The notes beneath the pieces were generated by a model, which had not been told where the DNA came from, made no database searches, and saw only the letters and a list, made by a program, of their open reading frames with translations. Positions 52,660 through 62,818 of a stretch of DNA of 64,000 nucleotides are shown here, piece by piece. Each line of letters starts with the position of its first letter. Within the stretch, counting starts at the first letter, position 1. The position numbers were made by a program, and so were the translations under genes. This stretch comes from Isoetes taiwanensis (lineage: Eukaryota > Streptophyta > Lycopodiopsida > Isoetales > Isoetaceae), in assembly GCA_021234155.1 (NCBI GenBank), contig JAJEKV010000001.1, positions 1,921,927-1,985,926 on the forward strand. Reading direction: 5' to 3'.

Positions 52660-55152
52660 CCATCCAAACACTTTTCTCAAGGTAGAACTATGCCTATCCA
52701 AGTTAGCAAATAATAAGGCTCCAGATGCTGACGGTTTATGCATGGAGCTCTTAAAGTGGGGCGGAGAGAAGACTCACGAAATCTTAATTAATTATGAACT
52801 TATGCCTCACCCGTGGACTGCCTCACGGTTGGAAACTAAACCGAGTACACCCAATCCATAAAGGAGGAAATCACAAGGTGGCGGCAAATTATAGAACAAT
52901 TCTTCTTGGCAAACATTTTCTCAAAAAATTCGGCGATCTTCTTGAGAACAAGCTTAGCGGTTGGCAGAGAACAAGCGAGAGGCTCGCTCACGATATGCAA
53001 GCGGGGTTAGATGTGATCATAACACCCTTGATCATGTCCTCACACTCGGGTGTGGATTGAGAAAGCTAAAACACCAAACTCTTCCTCAGATCTAGCATTC
53101 ATTGACTTTTCTAAGGCGTTTGATACAGTTCCTCGTGAAAGACCTTGGTGATAGATTGTTTCAACTTCTGAGTCCCCAAAGAAATTAGAGAGGCGGTATC
53201 CCAACTATATCTTTGAAGTTTCGATAACAATCTCCAGAGAGAGCAATTCAGTTTTGAAGAGCACGATAGGAGTAAGACAGGGATGCCCTTTATCCCCCAC
53301 TCTATTCGGCATTTATATTGATGAACTAGATGATTGGCTACGCCAGAGATCACTAGCAGGGACAAAACTGGGCAGCTACATCCTTCAGCTCCTCCTCTAT
53401 GCCGACGATGTAGTTATAATTGCCAGCAAGAAAAAAGCATTGCAAGAGCATCTCAATCAGTGATGACTTTAAGGTGTGAAACTTCGTAAAGTTGCTATAT
53501 TTTACCGTTTTTTAAAATCTGGATTCGATGGTTTACTAGGATGTGTATGCTAAAGAACTTCATAAAATCGCCAAAATTTGATAATATTGCATTCCAGGGT
53601 GAAAGCATGTTAGGGTGTCCCTTAAAAAGTATTATTTAGTGACTAAAAAAGTACCTAAAAAGGTACCCAGGACTGGGTACTGGGTACTTGTGTAATATAT
53701 CAATAAAAGGTACATTTTAGAACATTTATATATATTTTTTGTTTAGATAGCATTATATTTATCTTAACTTTAAAAATTAACACGTCCTTGACTTTTATTT
53801 TGGACTTTTGTACTAGTTTTAATGAAAAGAAAAATGAGAAAGTACCCAGTTCTGAAATACCTAGTGTATGTACTTTTGCAGGTTCCAAAAGTGGTACACC
53901 TTAGCATGCTTTTACCCTCCAATTATAGTAAATTCGCTAAATTAATGGACATTTTATAGTAAAAAACTCAATTTTATGGTAAAACATCCAATTCTACTAA
54001 ATTCGTTTCTATAAAAATGTTGGAAAATGGGAAACAATCGCCACCATTTCTATAGTCTAGAAGCAGCTAGAGGATGATAAAGTCATCACTGATCTCAATC
54101 ACTTAGCAGACTTCTGTGCAGCAAAGAAGATGACCATTAATCTGTCAAAGTCTAAAATTATGGTCTTTGGCTCAAGAGAAAGGCCAGATTTCACCTACAG
54201 GGGAGAGCTACTGGAAATAGTTGAGTCATATAAATATTTGGGGATTGACATGGCATCTAACTACAGTTGGAAAATCTGCATTAATAGAAGAGTCTCAGGC
54301 GGGAAAGCGGCACTATATAGCATGCTAGCTAAATGCAATAAGGCATCACTCACAGACTGGAATTTGAAGAAGCTTCTCTTCAAAACACTAGTACAGACGG
54401 TGGTGCTGTACGGTGCTCCAATCTGGGGTCCAGAGATCTCGGCCAAGCTGTGGAAGCAGATTGAAGCGATTCAAAAATCCTTCATAAAAGAAGAACTCGG
54501 CATTAGATCTCAAATCCCTTATCCGATTATGCTTGCTGAAGTAGGCCTGCTACCACTGGAGTTAGAAGGTTTATACCAGGCAATAAACTTCTTTAACAGG
54601 GTGAATGCTCAAGATACAACCCGATTATCTCACCATGCTTTGGAGAACTCAGAATGGAAGAACAAGTTATTAGCTTGGGCTGCTAGATGGGGGGTAACCG
54701 CTTGGCCACTCGAGAAAGATGAAATCCGAGCCATGCTAGAGAAGCAAGCAATGCAACACATGTGGGCAAACCCAGGAAAGAGAATGATACAGTACCAGAA
54801 AAATGTCAATCCCATGATAACAGGTGAAAGCCAACTCTATTTGATAGCGAATATACCTAAGTCTCAGAGATGCCTGCTGGCTAGGTACAGAACAGGGTCT
54901 CATAAGCTGGAAATTGAGACCGGGAGATGGGCTAAGATACAGGTAGAAGAACGCTTATGTAAAATATGTGAGACGAGACAGATTGAAGACGAAGATCATG
55001 TTTTCACATGCTTCCCGGAATACGCCCACATCAGAGATAGTTTTGGAATGCAAGCTACTGATTTTCTATCTTTGTTACAGATGCCACCAATGGCTTTAGG
55101 ACCCTATATTAGAGCTGTTGATACTCACCGCTCTTTTTTGTTAAAGTTGTAA
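52660..55152 (+). pseudogene. LINE-C reverse transcriptase and CCHC C-terminus
   Basis: The sequence reads LANNKAPDADGLCMELLKWG, LPHGWKLNRVHPIHKGGNHK, FSKAFDTVPRE (around 53115), GVRQGCPLSPTLFGIYIDEL and LLLYADDVVIIA (YADD intact) to 53463. A stop and a 605-base insertion follow. From about 54070 the frame resumes for more than 1 kb (54130-55152, 340 aa): MTINLSKSKIMVFG, YKYLGIDMA, VVLYGAPIWGPEI, and a C-terminal zinc-type motif RLCKICETRQIEDEDHVFTC. The 3' half is intact; the 5' half has frameshifts and stops. Confidence 0.9.
53596..53918. mobile_element. TIR element inside LINE-C
   Basis: Inverted ends AGGGTGAAAGCATGTTAGGG-TGT (53596-53618) and its complement at 53896-53918 match at 20 of 23 positions. 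The interior contains repeated GGTAC words (AAAGGTACCCAGGACTGGGT). It lies within a longer 605-base segment (53464-54068) that interrupts the LINE-C reading frame. No ORF of note. Confidence 0.7.
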
Positions 55153-55206
55153 ATAGCTTGTTCATGTGCTCCATGGTCTTTCGAGGCCCAAGAGAGCATC
55201 AGACAA

Positions 55207-55250
<44 letters not shown>

Positions 55251-56734
55251 ATGATAATGTAATTTAATTGCATACGCTTTAAAAGCATATTATTTTAAAA
55301 TTTATTAAGTCATTGAAGATGGCAAGAGTATTATAGCATCCGTTCGTGATGTTGAGCCTGGACCTTGCCTGTTTCGTGCTAATCGTCTCATTGTAAGATG
55401 TTGAACTAATATCTACAATTTTAAGAAAAAAATTTGTTAATAACCACCTTTAGTAATAACTAGTAATTTGGACAATAACTAGTAATTTTAAAGATAATAT
55501 GAGTAACACAAGTAATAATATGAATAATATGGTAGATATTTTGAGGAAGGGTTACATTTTAATTCACCAAGGTTAAAGGAAGGTTGACATTTCCAATTTT
55601 AAACAAGAATAGATAAGGGTTAGGGTTTTCAACATTCGAAATGGCAGGGTTAGGGTTTCGACATTGGAGATGGCAGGGTTAGGGTTTCGACATTGGAGAT
55701 GGCAGCTGAATGCTTCACGACATGCTTCTGAGTTCCGGATTTGACTATGGTGTTGCCAGCACATGGTGTAGATAGAGACCATTGTACAGCAGTTTCAAAG
55801 TGCTGGATCGATCTCTGAAGCCTGATTGCTACGGCCGATTTTTGCAGAGTTTTTCTTCTTAGGGTTTCAACCAAAGCGGGTATATACCATGAGTTCAGAG
55901 GTAAATCAGACAAATCAGAGGTATCCAAACTGATGGCAGCCTAAATATGTAGCACTAAGGGGTTGAAGACAAATCAGAGGCAAATCAGGGTTGAATATGT
56001 GCTACATATTCATGCTTCTGAGGTCATTTTAGAGCAGATCCAAACTGATGGCAGCCTAAACAAGGGGCAAATGCTAAACAGAGGAAAAATTAAGGAGGAT
56101 AAACAAAAAGAAAAGCCAGAAGATCTGTCTCCAATAATAATATCTGCTCATGCTAATATGAAGAACGGTTTCTGTAATGTGTAAAGAAGAAAATGAATGA
56201 AGCACGGTTTTTCTTCAAGTAATATCTGCTCATGCTAATGTATGACGAGCAAGAACAGAATATCTGTGCAAGAAGATGTATGACGAGCAAGAAGGTGTAT
56301 CTGTGCAAATGAATGAAGCACGGTTTTTCTTCAAATAATATCTGCTCATGCATGAGATTAACATAAGATTAACATTATGCTAATATCTGCATAAGATTAA
56401 AACTTAACACATCGTTAGCAAACAGAAAAGAGAAACCAAGCATACCACCACAACAGGACGGATCGAATACCACCAACAAGAACTTTTGAGAGAGAGAAAA
56501 GAACTTTTCTGGTTGCATGCATATGAATGAGGAGGCCCAAATAAGAATCGTTAGATTGTTGAAGCCAAAAAAGATCAACGATCCAAAAAAACTGCACTCT
56601 AGAAATACTATTTAGTATGGCCTAATAAATACAACACTAAAATCATAGGAAAACCATGCCAAAAAGCGTACAAAATCACAAAAAAAAAACCCTGCTATAA
56701 TGCTACATATTCCATCTATAGATCCTTCATAGAC
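55251..56734. other. Region of short repeats, no gene
   Basis: It holds three GGCAGGGTTAGGGTTTCGACATTGGAGAT-type units at 55617-55705, a duplicated GATGGCAGCCTAAA word (55932, 56048), and a duplicated block GAATGAAGCACGGTTTTTCTTCAA (56193 and 56310) with GTATGACGAGCAAGAA. Minus ORFs here are products of the repeats. Confidence 0.55.
55617..55705 (+). repeat. Tandem repeat with telo-box-like TTAGGGTTT
   Basis: About three copies of a 29-bp unit, each with GTTAGGGTTT. The first is diverged. It resembles plant telomere-type words but is not a telomeric array. Confidence 0.8.
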
Positions 56735-57080
56735 AACAATACGCCATAAAGCGGAATAGCTCCTACCCAGGCTCAGACTCATAAGGAAGGTAGACTGACG
56801 GCTGGGCCTCAAGATAGAGCAGACTGAGATATAACAATGGTGGGGCTGGCTACAGACAATGGCTAGGGTTGACCACTCTATCTGCCCCTCTTGTGCATAC
56901 TTTGCAGATGGGCTAAATCGGGCTCTGGCGTGACTATACCCTGCCGGATACGCAATCTCATGGCATCACCCATGAAGACTTCTGGATTGCATCTCCCCGG
57001 TCCGATGAGGCAGGAAGGGTTGCATCTCCCCTTCCTGAAGTCTAGTGGCTCCATGGGCGACTAGAGAATCATGGTGACAC
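56735..57080 (-). repeat. LTR fragment related to the chromovirus LTR (second part)
   Basis: Words such as CTCCTACCCAGGCTCAGACTCAT, GTTGACCACTCTATCTGCCC, TGTGCATACTTTGCAGA and CCTGCCGGATACGCA match the chromovirus LTR at about 6190-6390 (TTCTACCCAAGGCTCGGACTCAT, GTTGTCCACTCCATCCGCCC and so on). It continues logically from the fragment that stops at 52045, so the two are probably one LTR split by later insertions. Confidence 0.75.
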
Positions 57081-57265
57081 ATGAGCTGAACCCCCCCAAA
57101 ATAAGAGCCAGTCCGACACCTGCAACGCTTGAGAGCAAGAATAGGTTTTGTACGTACGAAATCTAAATTCCTGACATATAAAGTTAAAAAATATATATAT
57201 TTTTTGAAAAATATATTTTACATATTTTTTAGTCGTCGGCCGAATTTGTTTTTTTTCGTCGCGAG

Positions 57266-57391
57266 ACCTTCTAAACGGCGTATGCAAAGTTTTTTCGCGT
57301 ACGGGAAACAGTAAAAACCACGTACGCAGAAAAAAAAAATCGCTTCCGCGTACGCGCTTTATACTGTTTCGCGTACGCGGTTTAGAAGGTT
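57266..57391. repeat. CG-rich inverted repeat with GCGTACGC motifs
   Basis: CCTTCTAAACGGCGTATGC...GGGAAACAGTAAA...CACGTACGCAG is followed, after an A run, by the inverted CTTCCGCGTACGCGC...ACTGTTTCGCGTACGCGGTTTAGAAGG. The motif GCGTACG or its variants occurs five or more times in 110 bases, standing out from AT-rich surroundings. Confidence 0.75.
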
Positions 57392-57408
57392 TCATGTAAG
57401 CAATTGTA

Positions 57409-57600
57409 GGAATTCTTCACATGTAGATCACTCTTGTACCGGATGCGAAGCTGACTAGCAAAGCTCCCTATAGGATGAGCACCCTAGAGCTAGCAGATCT
57501 AAAGGAGCAATTGTAGGAATTGTTAGAATTTGGGTTCATTCTTGAGAGGCAGGGCGACACCATCGCCCTAGGAGGTGTCGGCTCCATATCTGGCCCACTC
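57409..57600 (+). pseudogene. Degraded Ty3/gypsy pol, start of RT
   Basis: This reads TLVPDAKLTSKAPYRMSTLE and LADLKEQL then ELLEFGFIL, the conserved N-terminal RT segment of gypsy elements (P-x-S-x-x-P-Y-R-M ... L-x-x-x-L-x-E-L-L-x-x-G-F-I). A TAG replaces a Gln codon between LKEQL and ELL. It is the continuation of the pol at 51480-51825. Confidence 0.8.
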
Positions 57601-57829
57601 AAAGTGACCGACTAATAGGCCTAGCCCGCTATGGATCCCAAGTAGCCGCGCTCAGCAGGGAACTCCATCCGCCACTAGCCTCGTTGTATGGTTCTAAGTC
57701 ACATCATAACCCCCATAGCTAGGTTGGTTCCTATGCACAAGCCGAAGATAATAGGATTTGCCACGTGGAGGCAGCAAACAAATTTAATAATCAATCTTAG
57801 ATTATTATATTTATACAGAAGAAGAATGT
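57601..57829 (+). other. Transition between gypsy pol and acidic ORF
   Basis: No conserved RT motif can be followed past about 57600. The sequence may be further degraded pol or a new unit. Confidence 0.4.
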
Positions 57830-58815
57830 TTGGATGTATATGTGCCTTCTTTTCCTTATGGAAGTTGCAGCTATGGAGAGTTGCAGCAAAAATCAGCCAT
57901 AACAGCAAGTCAATCAGCATGTTTGAAGGATAAAGAGGTCTCACATAATGTTTTCAAAGTGCCTTCTTGCATGGATACAATTGCCAAATCTGATGTGGAG
58001 CAATTAAAGCATGTTGGCAGCCATGACAGTCCAAGATTTGAATGTTTTAGCTACAAAACACATGAGGCCAGCATATAGTTGAGGAGTTTGAGCATGTTCT
58101 CTTGCATGATATTGTTAAGTTTGAGCAGCCAAGTAGTTGTTGTCATGAAAAAGAGAGTGACAGATGCATGAGCAGCCCTGAGTTTGAGACTTTTCATGCA
58201 TGTGAAACTTTTTTGGATGATGATGAACCATTATTGTGTGGATTAAAAGTGGAAGTCATTGATATTTTGGCATTTGAGCAGTTTAGGGATATGTTACATG
58301 CTCTTGAATCTAGTGACAGTCATGACAACAGCCCTCTTTATGAGATTTTCAGATTTGAAACATGTACACCAGCTGGAAAGACAGATGAGTATGATCTTTA
58401 CATGCCTCAAATAGAGAAATTTGTTTGCTTTGATGATTTAATGCCAAACTATGAGCTAGAATTGATAGTTTTTGATGGTTTGATAAATGAAGTGTGCATA
58501 GAATGGATCAAACCTGAGTTTCAGCTTTGTAACAGTCCCAAAAAGTCTGAGAATCATGGAAAATCAGTCCCTTGCATGTTAGAGCATGGAAGTATGAAAA
58601 AATTGAGTAAGTTTGAGCATGAATATATGATGAGCAATGAGAAATTGGACATGGATAGTTTCTTATCTCAGTTTGCAGCAGCTAAGGATGTTCATAAAGG
58701 TTTGTCATCATCATTTGAGACTAGTAAATTGGCTGGAACATTCCATTTCAGCAGATATTATTATGTCACATCCAATTTGCCTCCGTTACATGCTGCTAGA
58801 GTCATTTTTGAGTAG
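57830..58815 (+). CDS. Unrecognised acidic protein with internal repeats
   Basis: The family is not recognised. The piece 57830-58078 and the 237-aa frame 58102-58815 join by one frame change near 58075 (SHDSPRFECFSYKTHE, then VEEFEHVLLHDIVKFEQPSS). The protein is rich in Glu, Asp, His and Cys, and it contains loose repeats of the form (E/S)-HD-x-SP-x-(F/Y)-E-x-F: SHDSPRFECF, SSPEFETFHA, SHDNSPLYEIFRFE. No signal peptide or membrane segment is seen. It lies downstream of a plus-strand gypsy pol, so it may be an extra 3' ORF of that element, though a host gene is possible. Confidence 0.4.
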
Positions 58816-60480
58816 GTTATTAGCTTGTGGCATGTTTTTTGGCCACTATCCTTGATGATATTACATGTTATCAGCATCCTACCATTTGGAAAATGCATAT
58901 GTGACAGAGTTGGAGTTGGATGAAGCATGTACCATTCCATGATGTAGTCCAAAGCAAGACTTTACTTTAGCGCTACAGTAATACATGTGCTCATCATCAG
59001 AACATGTTTGCACATGTGAACATATCATACATTGCTCATTCTATCATAGTCCCATCATCCCATCATGTCCACACATGTGCACATCTCATTGGCCATGTTC
59101 CCACATCATTTTCCATCTCCACATCTCATTTGCCATGTACACATAAGTCCCATCATGTCCACACCATGTACACATCATTCCCAACCATTCATCTCAAGTT
59201 ACCATCATGCCTCCATATGGCACCTCTATTTTGCTAACTATACATTCATTTGTCATGCAGGTCCACCACATTCATAGTTCCATGATCATTTGCACATCAT
59301 TTGGCCTCCTACCATACTATCTTGCTCTTCTTTCTCATGAAAACCCATGTTGCCAACCATTTTTCCTCATTGGCAACCATCAAGGGCTCTTGTGAATTCA
59401 CATCTAGTTCAAGAGGTTGAGGGATCAGCCTGTCCTTCTTTGTTTGGCATGATGCTGCCACATTTTGGCAGCATAGAAGAGCCATGTGCATGAACTACAC
59501 CTTTGGCTAACATTTGGTTTGAGACATGTGTGCATGAGCTAATCAAGCAACAAAATTGAAGACATCTACCTTTGAAGACTCTTAGAAGACATTTGCGATA
59601 AAGAACCAAGGGAGAACATTGATTGGGTATCATACAAGTATGGCAATGAAGTTGAGATTCAAGCAAGAAGAATTGAGCTTAGTGTGAAGACCCCTCAAGA
59701 TTAAAGTTTGGATGATCCCTCAAGATTCATTGGTATGTGGCTAGATCCAAGTCCTTTTGGCATGAATTCTATTTCCCAAGACTTCTTTCATATTCCTACT
59801 ACCTTAATCCCATCCATGAGACACCCTACATGCTTCATGATTCACATTTACATGCTTCATCATCATCAGTATTGTCAGGTATGTTTTGTACGGTATGGGT
59901 ATTTTACGTACTTAACGTATTAATACCGGATGCATACCTCTTATTTAAAAAGTACTTTAAATACGTTTTTTGAAATTATAAAATACTTATTAAATATGTA
60001 ATGAGTTTGTCTTGAGATTCCTGCAACTAAAGAATACAATCAGCAACATGCTGCTCATACTCACACAAAGCTTGCCGAGAAGATTGGGGTGCACGATAAT
60101 GAACATCGTGAGGAATGGAAGCCCTGGAGTGTTGTTTGGGATCTGATGGAGTAGCCTTGGCTGAATGATGAGAAGAAGAGATAAATTATGGGAGAGGTCT
60201 TGTGTGGGGAGGGAGCCCAAACTTCTTCTTGAACAACATTAAGGTTCTGTGGCTGAGAAGTCTCTTCTATAAGCTCTTTGATAGCTGTGATCTTAGAAGG
60301 GACCTTTATAGAGGCATGTGAGAGAGACGTTGCTTGATACGTGGAAACTATACTTGGGACCGGAAGGCACTGGTTGATGAGAGCCTAAAAATGAGTACCC
60401 ATCGCAGAGTGAGGACTAGAGCCTGGTGCTTTTCGAAGGCAGTCAAGTTCTTTGAACATGCACTGCAGCAAAAGATAAGG
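58816..60480. other. Low-information region with C/A/T-rich word repeats
   Basis: At 59035-59200 the words CCCATCATGTCCACA, CACATCTCATT and ATGTACACAT recur in degenerate form. After that, a purine-rich segment (59540-59710) and AT-rich sequence follow. It could be part of an LTR or 3' UTR of the preceding unit. No gene is supported. Confidence 0.5.
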
Positions 60481-60954
60481 CTAGTCAACAGACGTATCTG
60501 AATGAATAGCGACAATTGCTATGTTGAAGAAATATTTGTTGATGTGTGTGTTCTTGACAGAATATTCGAAAAACTTTCTCCATAGAAACTTAACAAAAGA
60601 TTCATAATACTTAGCAAAAATGGTCACTTTCATGGAAGTGGTAAAGTAGGAGATATCTATATACGGTGTAACATCATAGTCTTGCAAGTCTGACCATCCC
60701 AAAGAATTGGGTGTGCTGACAAGCTGAAAGACCTTTGAGACGTGTGTCTGATTAATAAGGAATTGAGTGCCATCCACCAGAGTCTGAAAACCCATGGGAG
60801 TACTAACCAGATGTGCGACAAATTGACGCAGTTGCCCTGGATTGGGAACAGGAAGTTCTTGGTCCGCAGAATTTGCAAGGCCTGCCCTAGCCATAATGAC
60901 ACAATTGATACCTTGCAAAGGCACAGGAAGAGTGGCAGTGGAGAAACTTACCAT
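60481..60954 (-). CDS. Unrecognised 157-aa ORF downstream of gypsy integrase
   Basis: The frame reads MVSFSTATLPVPLQGINCVI, then NPGQLRQFVAHLVSTPMGFQ, TLVDGTQFLINQTHVSKVFQ and VKFLWRKFFEYSVKNTHINK. I do not recognise a family. A stop at the end is followed by in-frame coding-like sequence, so the original protein may have been longer. It lies about 1 kb 3' of the gypsy integrase on the same strand, where some large plant gypsy elements carry extra ORFs. Confidence 0.35.
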   Translation of the reverse strand: MVSFSTATLPVPLQGINCVIMARAGLANSADQELPVPNPGQLRQFVAHLVSTPMGFQTLVDGTQFLINQTHVSKVFQLVSTPNSLGWSDLQDYDVTPYIDISYFTTSMKVTIFAKYYESFVKFLWRKFFEYSVKNTHINKYFFNIAIVAIHSDTSVD

Positions 60955-62004
60955 GGAAAAAGCAGTAGCCGCTATTGGTGTGGGTTGTATGCAGAGTGCT
61001 GAAATGGAAAGAAGCAGCCATGGCGATGAGAACGTTGAGATGCTGAACGTGACTGGCAGTTTGTAGTGTAGTTTTTATGTAGATTCAGAGTAGAAATTAG
61101 TGACATTGAAAGAGACAGGTGGCAGGCATCGGTGAGACTCGGTGAGACTTGGAGAGTGAATGAGAATTTTTCTAAGTCCCAACAAGAGGCAGAGGAAGGG
61201 CACGATATCTGACGAGACAAGGCGGAGAATTGCTGACAGGACACTGGCATGAGGGGAGGGCAGCATAATTAACAGTGGCAACGTAGAGGAGCATAGGGTT
61301 TAATAGCACTCGTCCAGTCGGTGAAATAATGAAAGGTAGCAACGTTTGCGGCATGGTATGGTAATTTAAAAAATCCTTAAAAGGATGAGGAAGGGACGTA
61401 TGGAATGATGGCAAATGTGCCATTTGGTAGAGCGTTAAGCAGGTGGCCTATATAAGAGTAGACTGGGATGGAGTGAAAGGACCACCCGTCGAGCGCCATG
61501 AAGCTCCATAATGCTATGCCCAGCAACTGTATGGAATGACTGACCTGTCGAAGGAATAATCTAGACATCTGGAAGCGGGAGAATCATGGGATACCCATGG
61601 ATGGATGGCTAGAAGGGATGCAAAGAACCTCTGATTATCTGAATGTGATGATCACCTATGTTGGCATCCCGGATAGGAATATCATATCCTTTGCGTCTGT
61701 GCTGCAACAAATCTGGAATAAGGATTGAAGTTATATAATAGGTAGCGCCAGTAGATATAGAGGAAAAAACTATGTAAACCGTTGTTTGGAATATAGATGT
61801 TTTGCCTCAAATTGCTATGTCCCGTTTTATTGGTAGAGGAGAACAATCATTTGTGTGAAATTGTTTAAGACGAAATCCATTAACCAAAGATGGAAGTGGA
61901 ATGCCATCCAACTCGGTGACACCCGGGTATATGTCTATTTAATCTCATAAGATCCTAACCATTAAAGTTTAAGTTTGCCCGGATGGTGCACGTATCTAGA
62001 ATGA
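60955..62004 (-). other. Sequence between integrase remnant and downstream ORF
   Basis: Only short ORFs with no motif occur. It is probably the interior of the same minus-strand gypsy element. Confidence 0.45.
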
Positions 62005-62790
62005 TTAAAGTAGAACTAAATCACCCTCCTTGAACTCTTTTGTTTTAATCTTGTGATCGTGCCATGATTTTTTTAACTGGTGCTTTGCCAGGACACAGAA
62101 ATAAGCATCTCCTCGAATTTCATCCAGTTGTTGAAGTTGATAAACACGTTCTCTAAGAATAGAATATAATAGAATAGATTTTTTTAACGTCCACGGAGAC
62201 CAATAGGTCATGGGACCCATACAATGGGCTAGTACGCCTCGAAAGGTTTTCAAGGGAAAAACCTTTGCAGTAATGATGATACTAGACAATCAGAGATAAT
62301 GACTACTGAGGGCTCAGTAATTGACGACGTTCATCTAGAACCTCAAGTATGTATAATGCCAAGTCATGTACAGATGGTGCTCTGAGAAGTTGTGGAAGCG
62401 TGGAATGGAACATGAGGATTAGATGAGGTAACTAACTGAAATCTTAGTGTTGGTAGAACGTATTCGAAAGGCATCAAGGCTTCTTGACCATAAACAAGTT
62501 TGAAGGATGTTTGACCGTAGCAATTTTGTAGGTAGTGTTGTAAGCCCATAGAACAATCGGTAGTTTTTTATGCCAATCTTTCGAGAAGCATCACAAATTT
62601 CCTTGAGAATAGATATGAGTGTTTTGTTGGTACTTTCTGCGAGACATTGCCGTAAGAATAATTGATGATGAATATGAAGATAATCGGTGAGCTCTTTAAT
62701 GATGTGATTGAAAAAATGAACACCATGATCATTAACAAGTTCCAACCAGAGTTATTGATGCCTCTTTGTTGCAGCTATATTATGTCCGGA
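62005..62790 (-). pseudogene. Ty3/gypsy integrase fragment (non-chromovirus type)
   Basis: On the minus strand this reads ELVNDHGVHFFNHIIKELTD (catalytic Asp), LRQCLAESTNKTLISILKEI (catalytic Glu in A-E-S-T-N-K-T), YGQTSFKLVYGQEALMPFEY and, near 62150-62005, QQLDEIRGDAYFCVLAKHQL followed by WHDHKIKTKEFKEGDLVLL. The L-D-E-x-R plus 'F-K-x-G-D-L-V-L-L' ending is usual for the Tat/Athila-like branch. It has frame breaks. The upstream RT side is missing; the match ends near 62790. Confidence 0.8.
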
Positions 62791-62818
62791 AACACAATTT
62801 CAATCCGACCAAACTATC

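Larger units (their letters stand above)
52660..55250 (+). mobile_element. LINE-C, 5'-truncated relative of LINE-A with (AAT)n tail
   Basis: It starts inside RT and ends in AATAATAAT/ATTATT repeats (55207-55250). The 3' UTR ...CGAGGCCCAAGAGAGCATCAG matches the LINE-A end ...GGGGCCTCAGGGCACAAGGG. It is interrupted at 53464-54068 by foreign sequence. Confidence 0.85.

Noticed and set aside
55573-55928. Minus-strand ORFs with NVETLTLP repeats
   Set aside because: They come from the 29-bp tandem repeat containing TTAGGGTTT.
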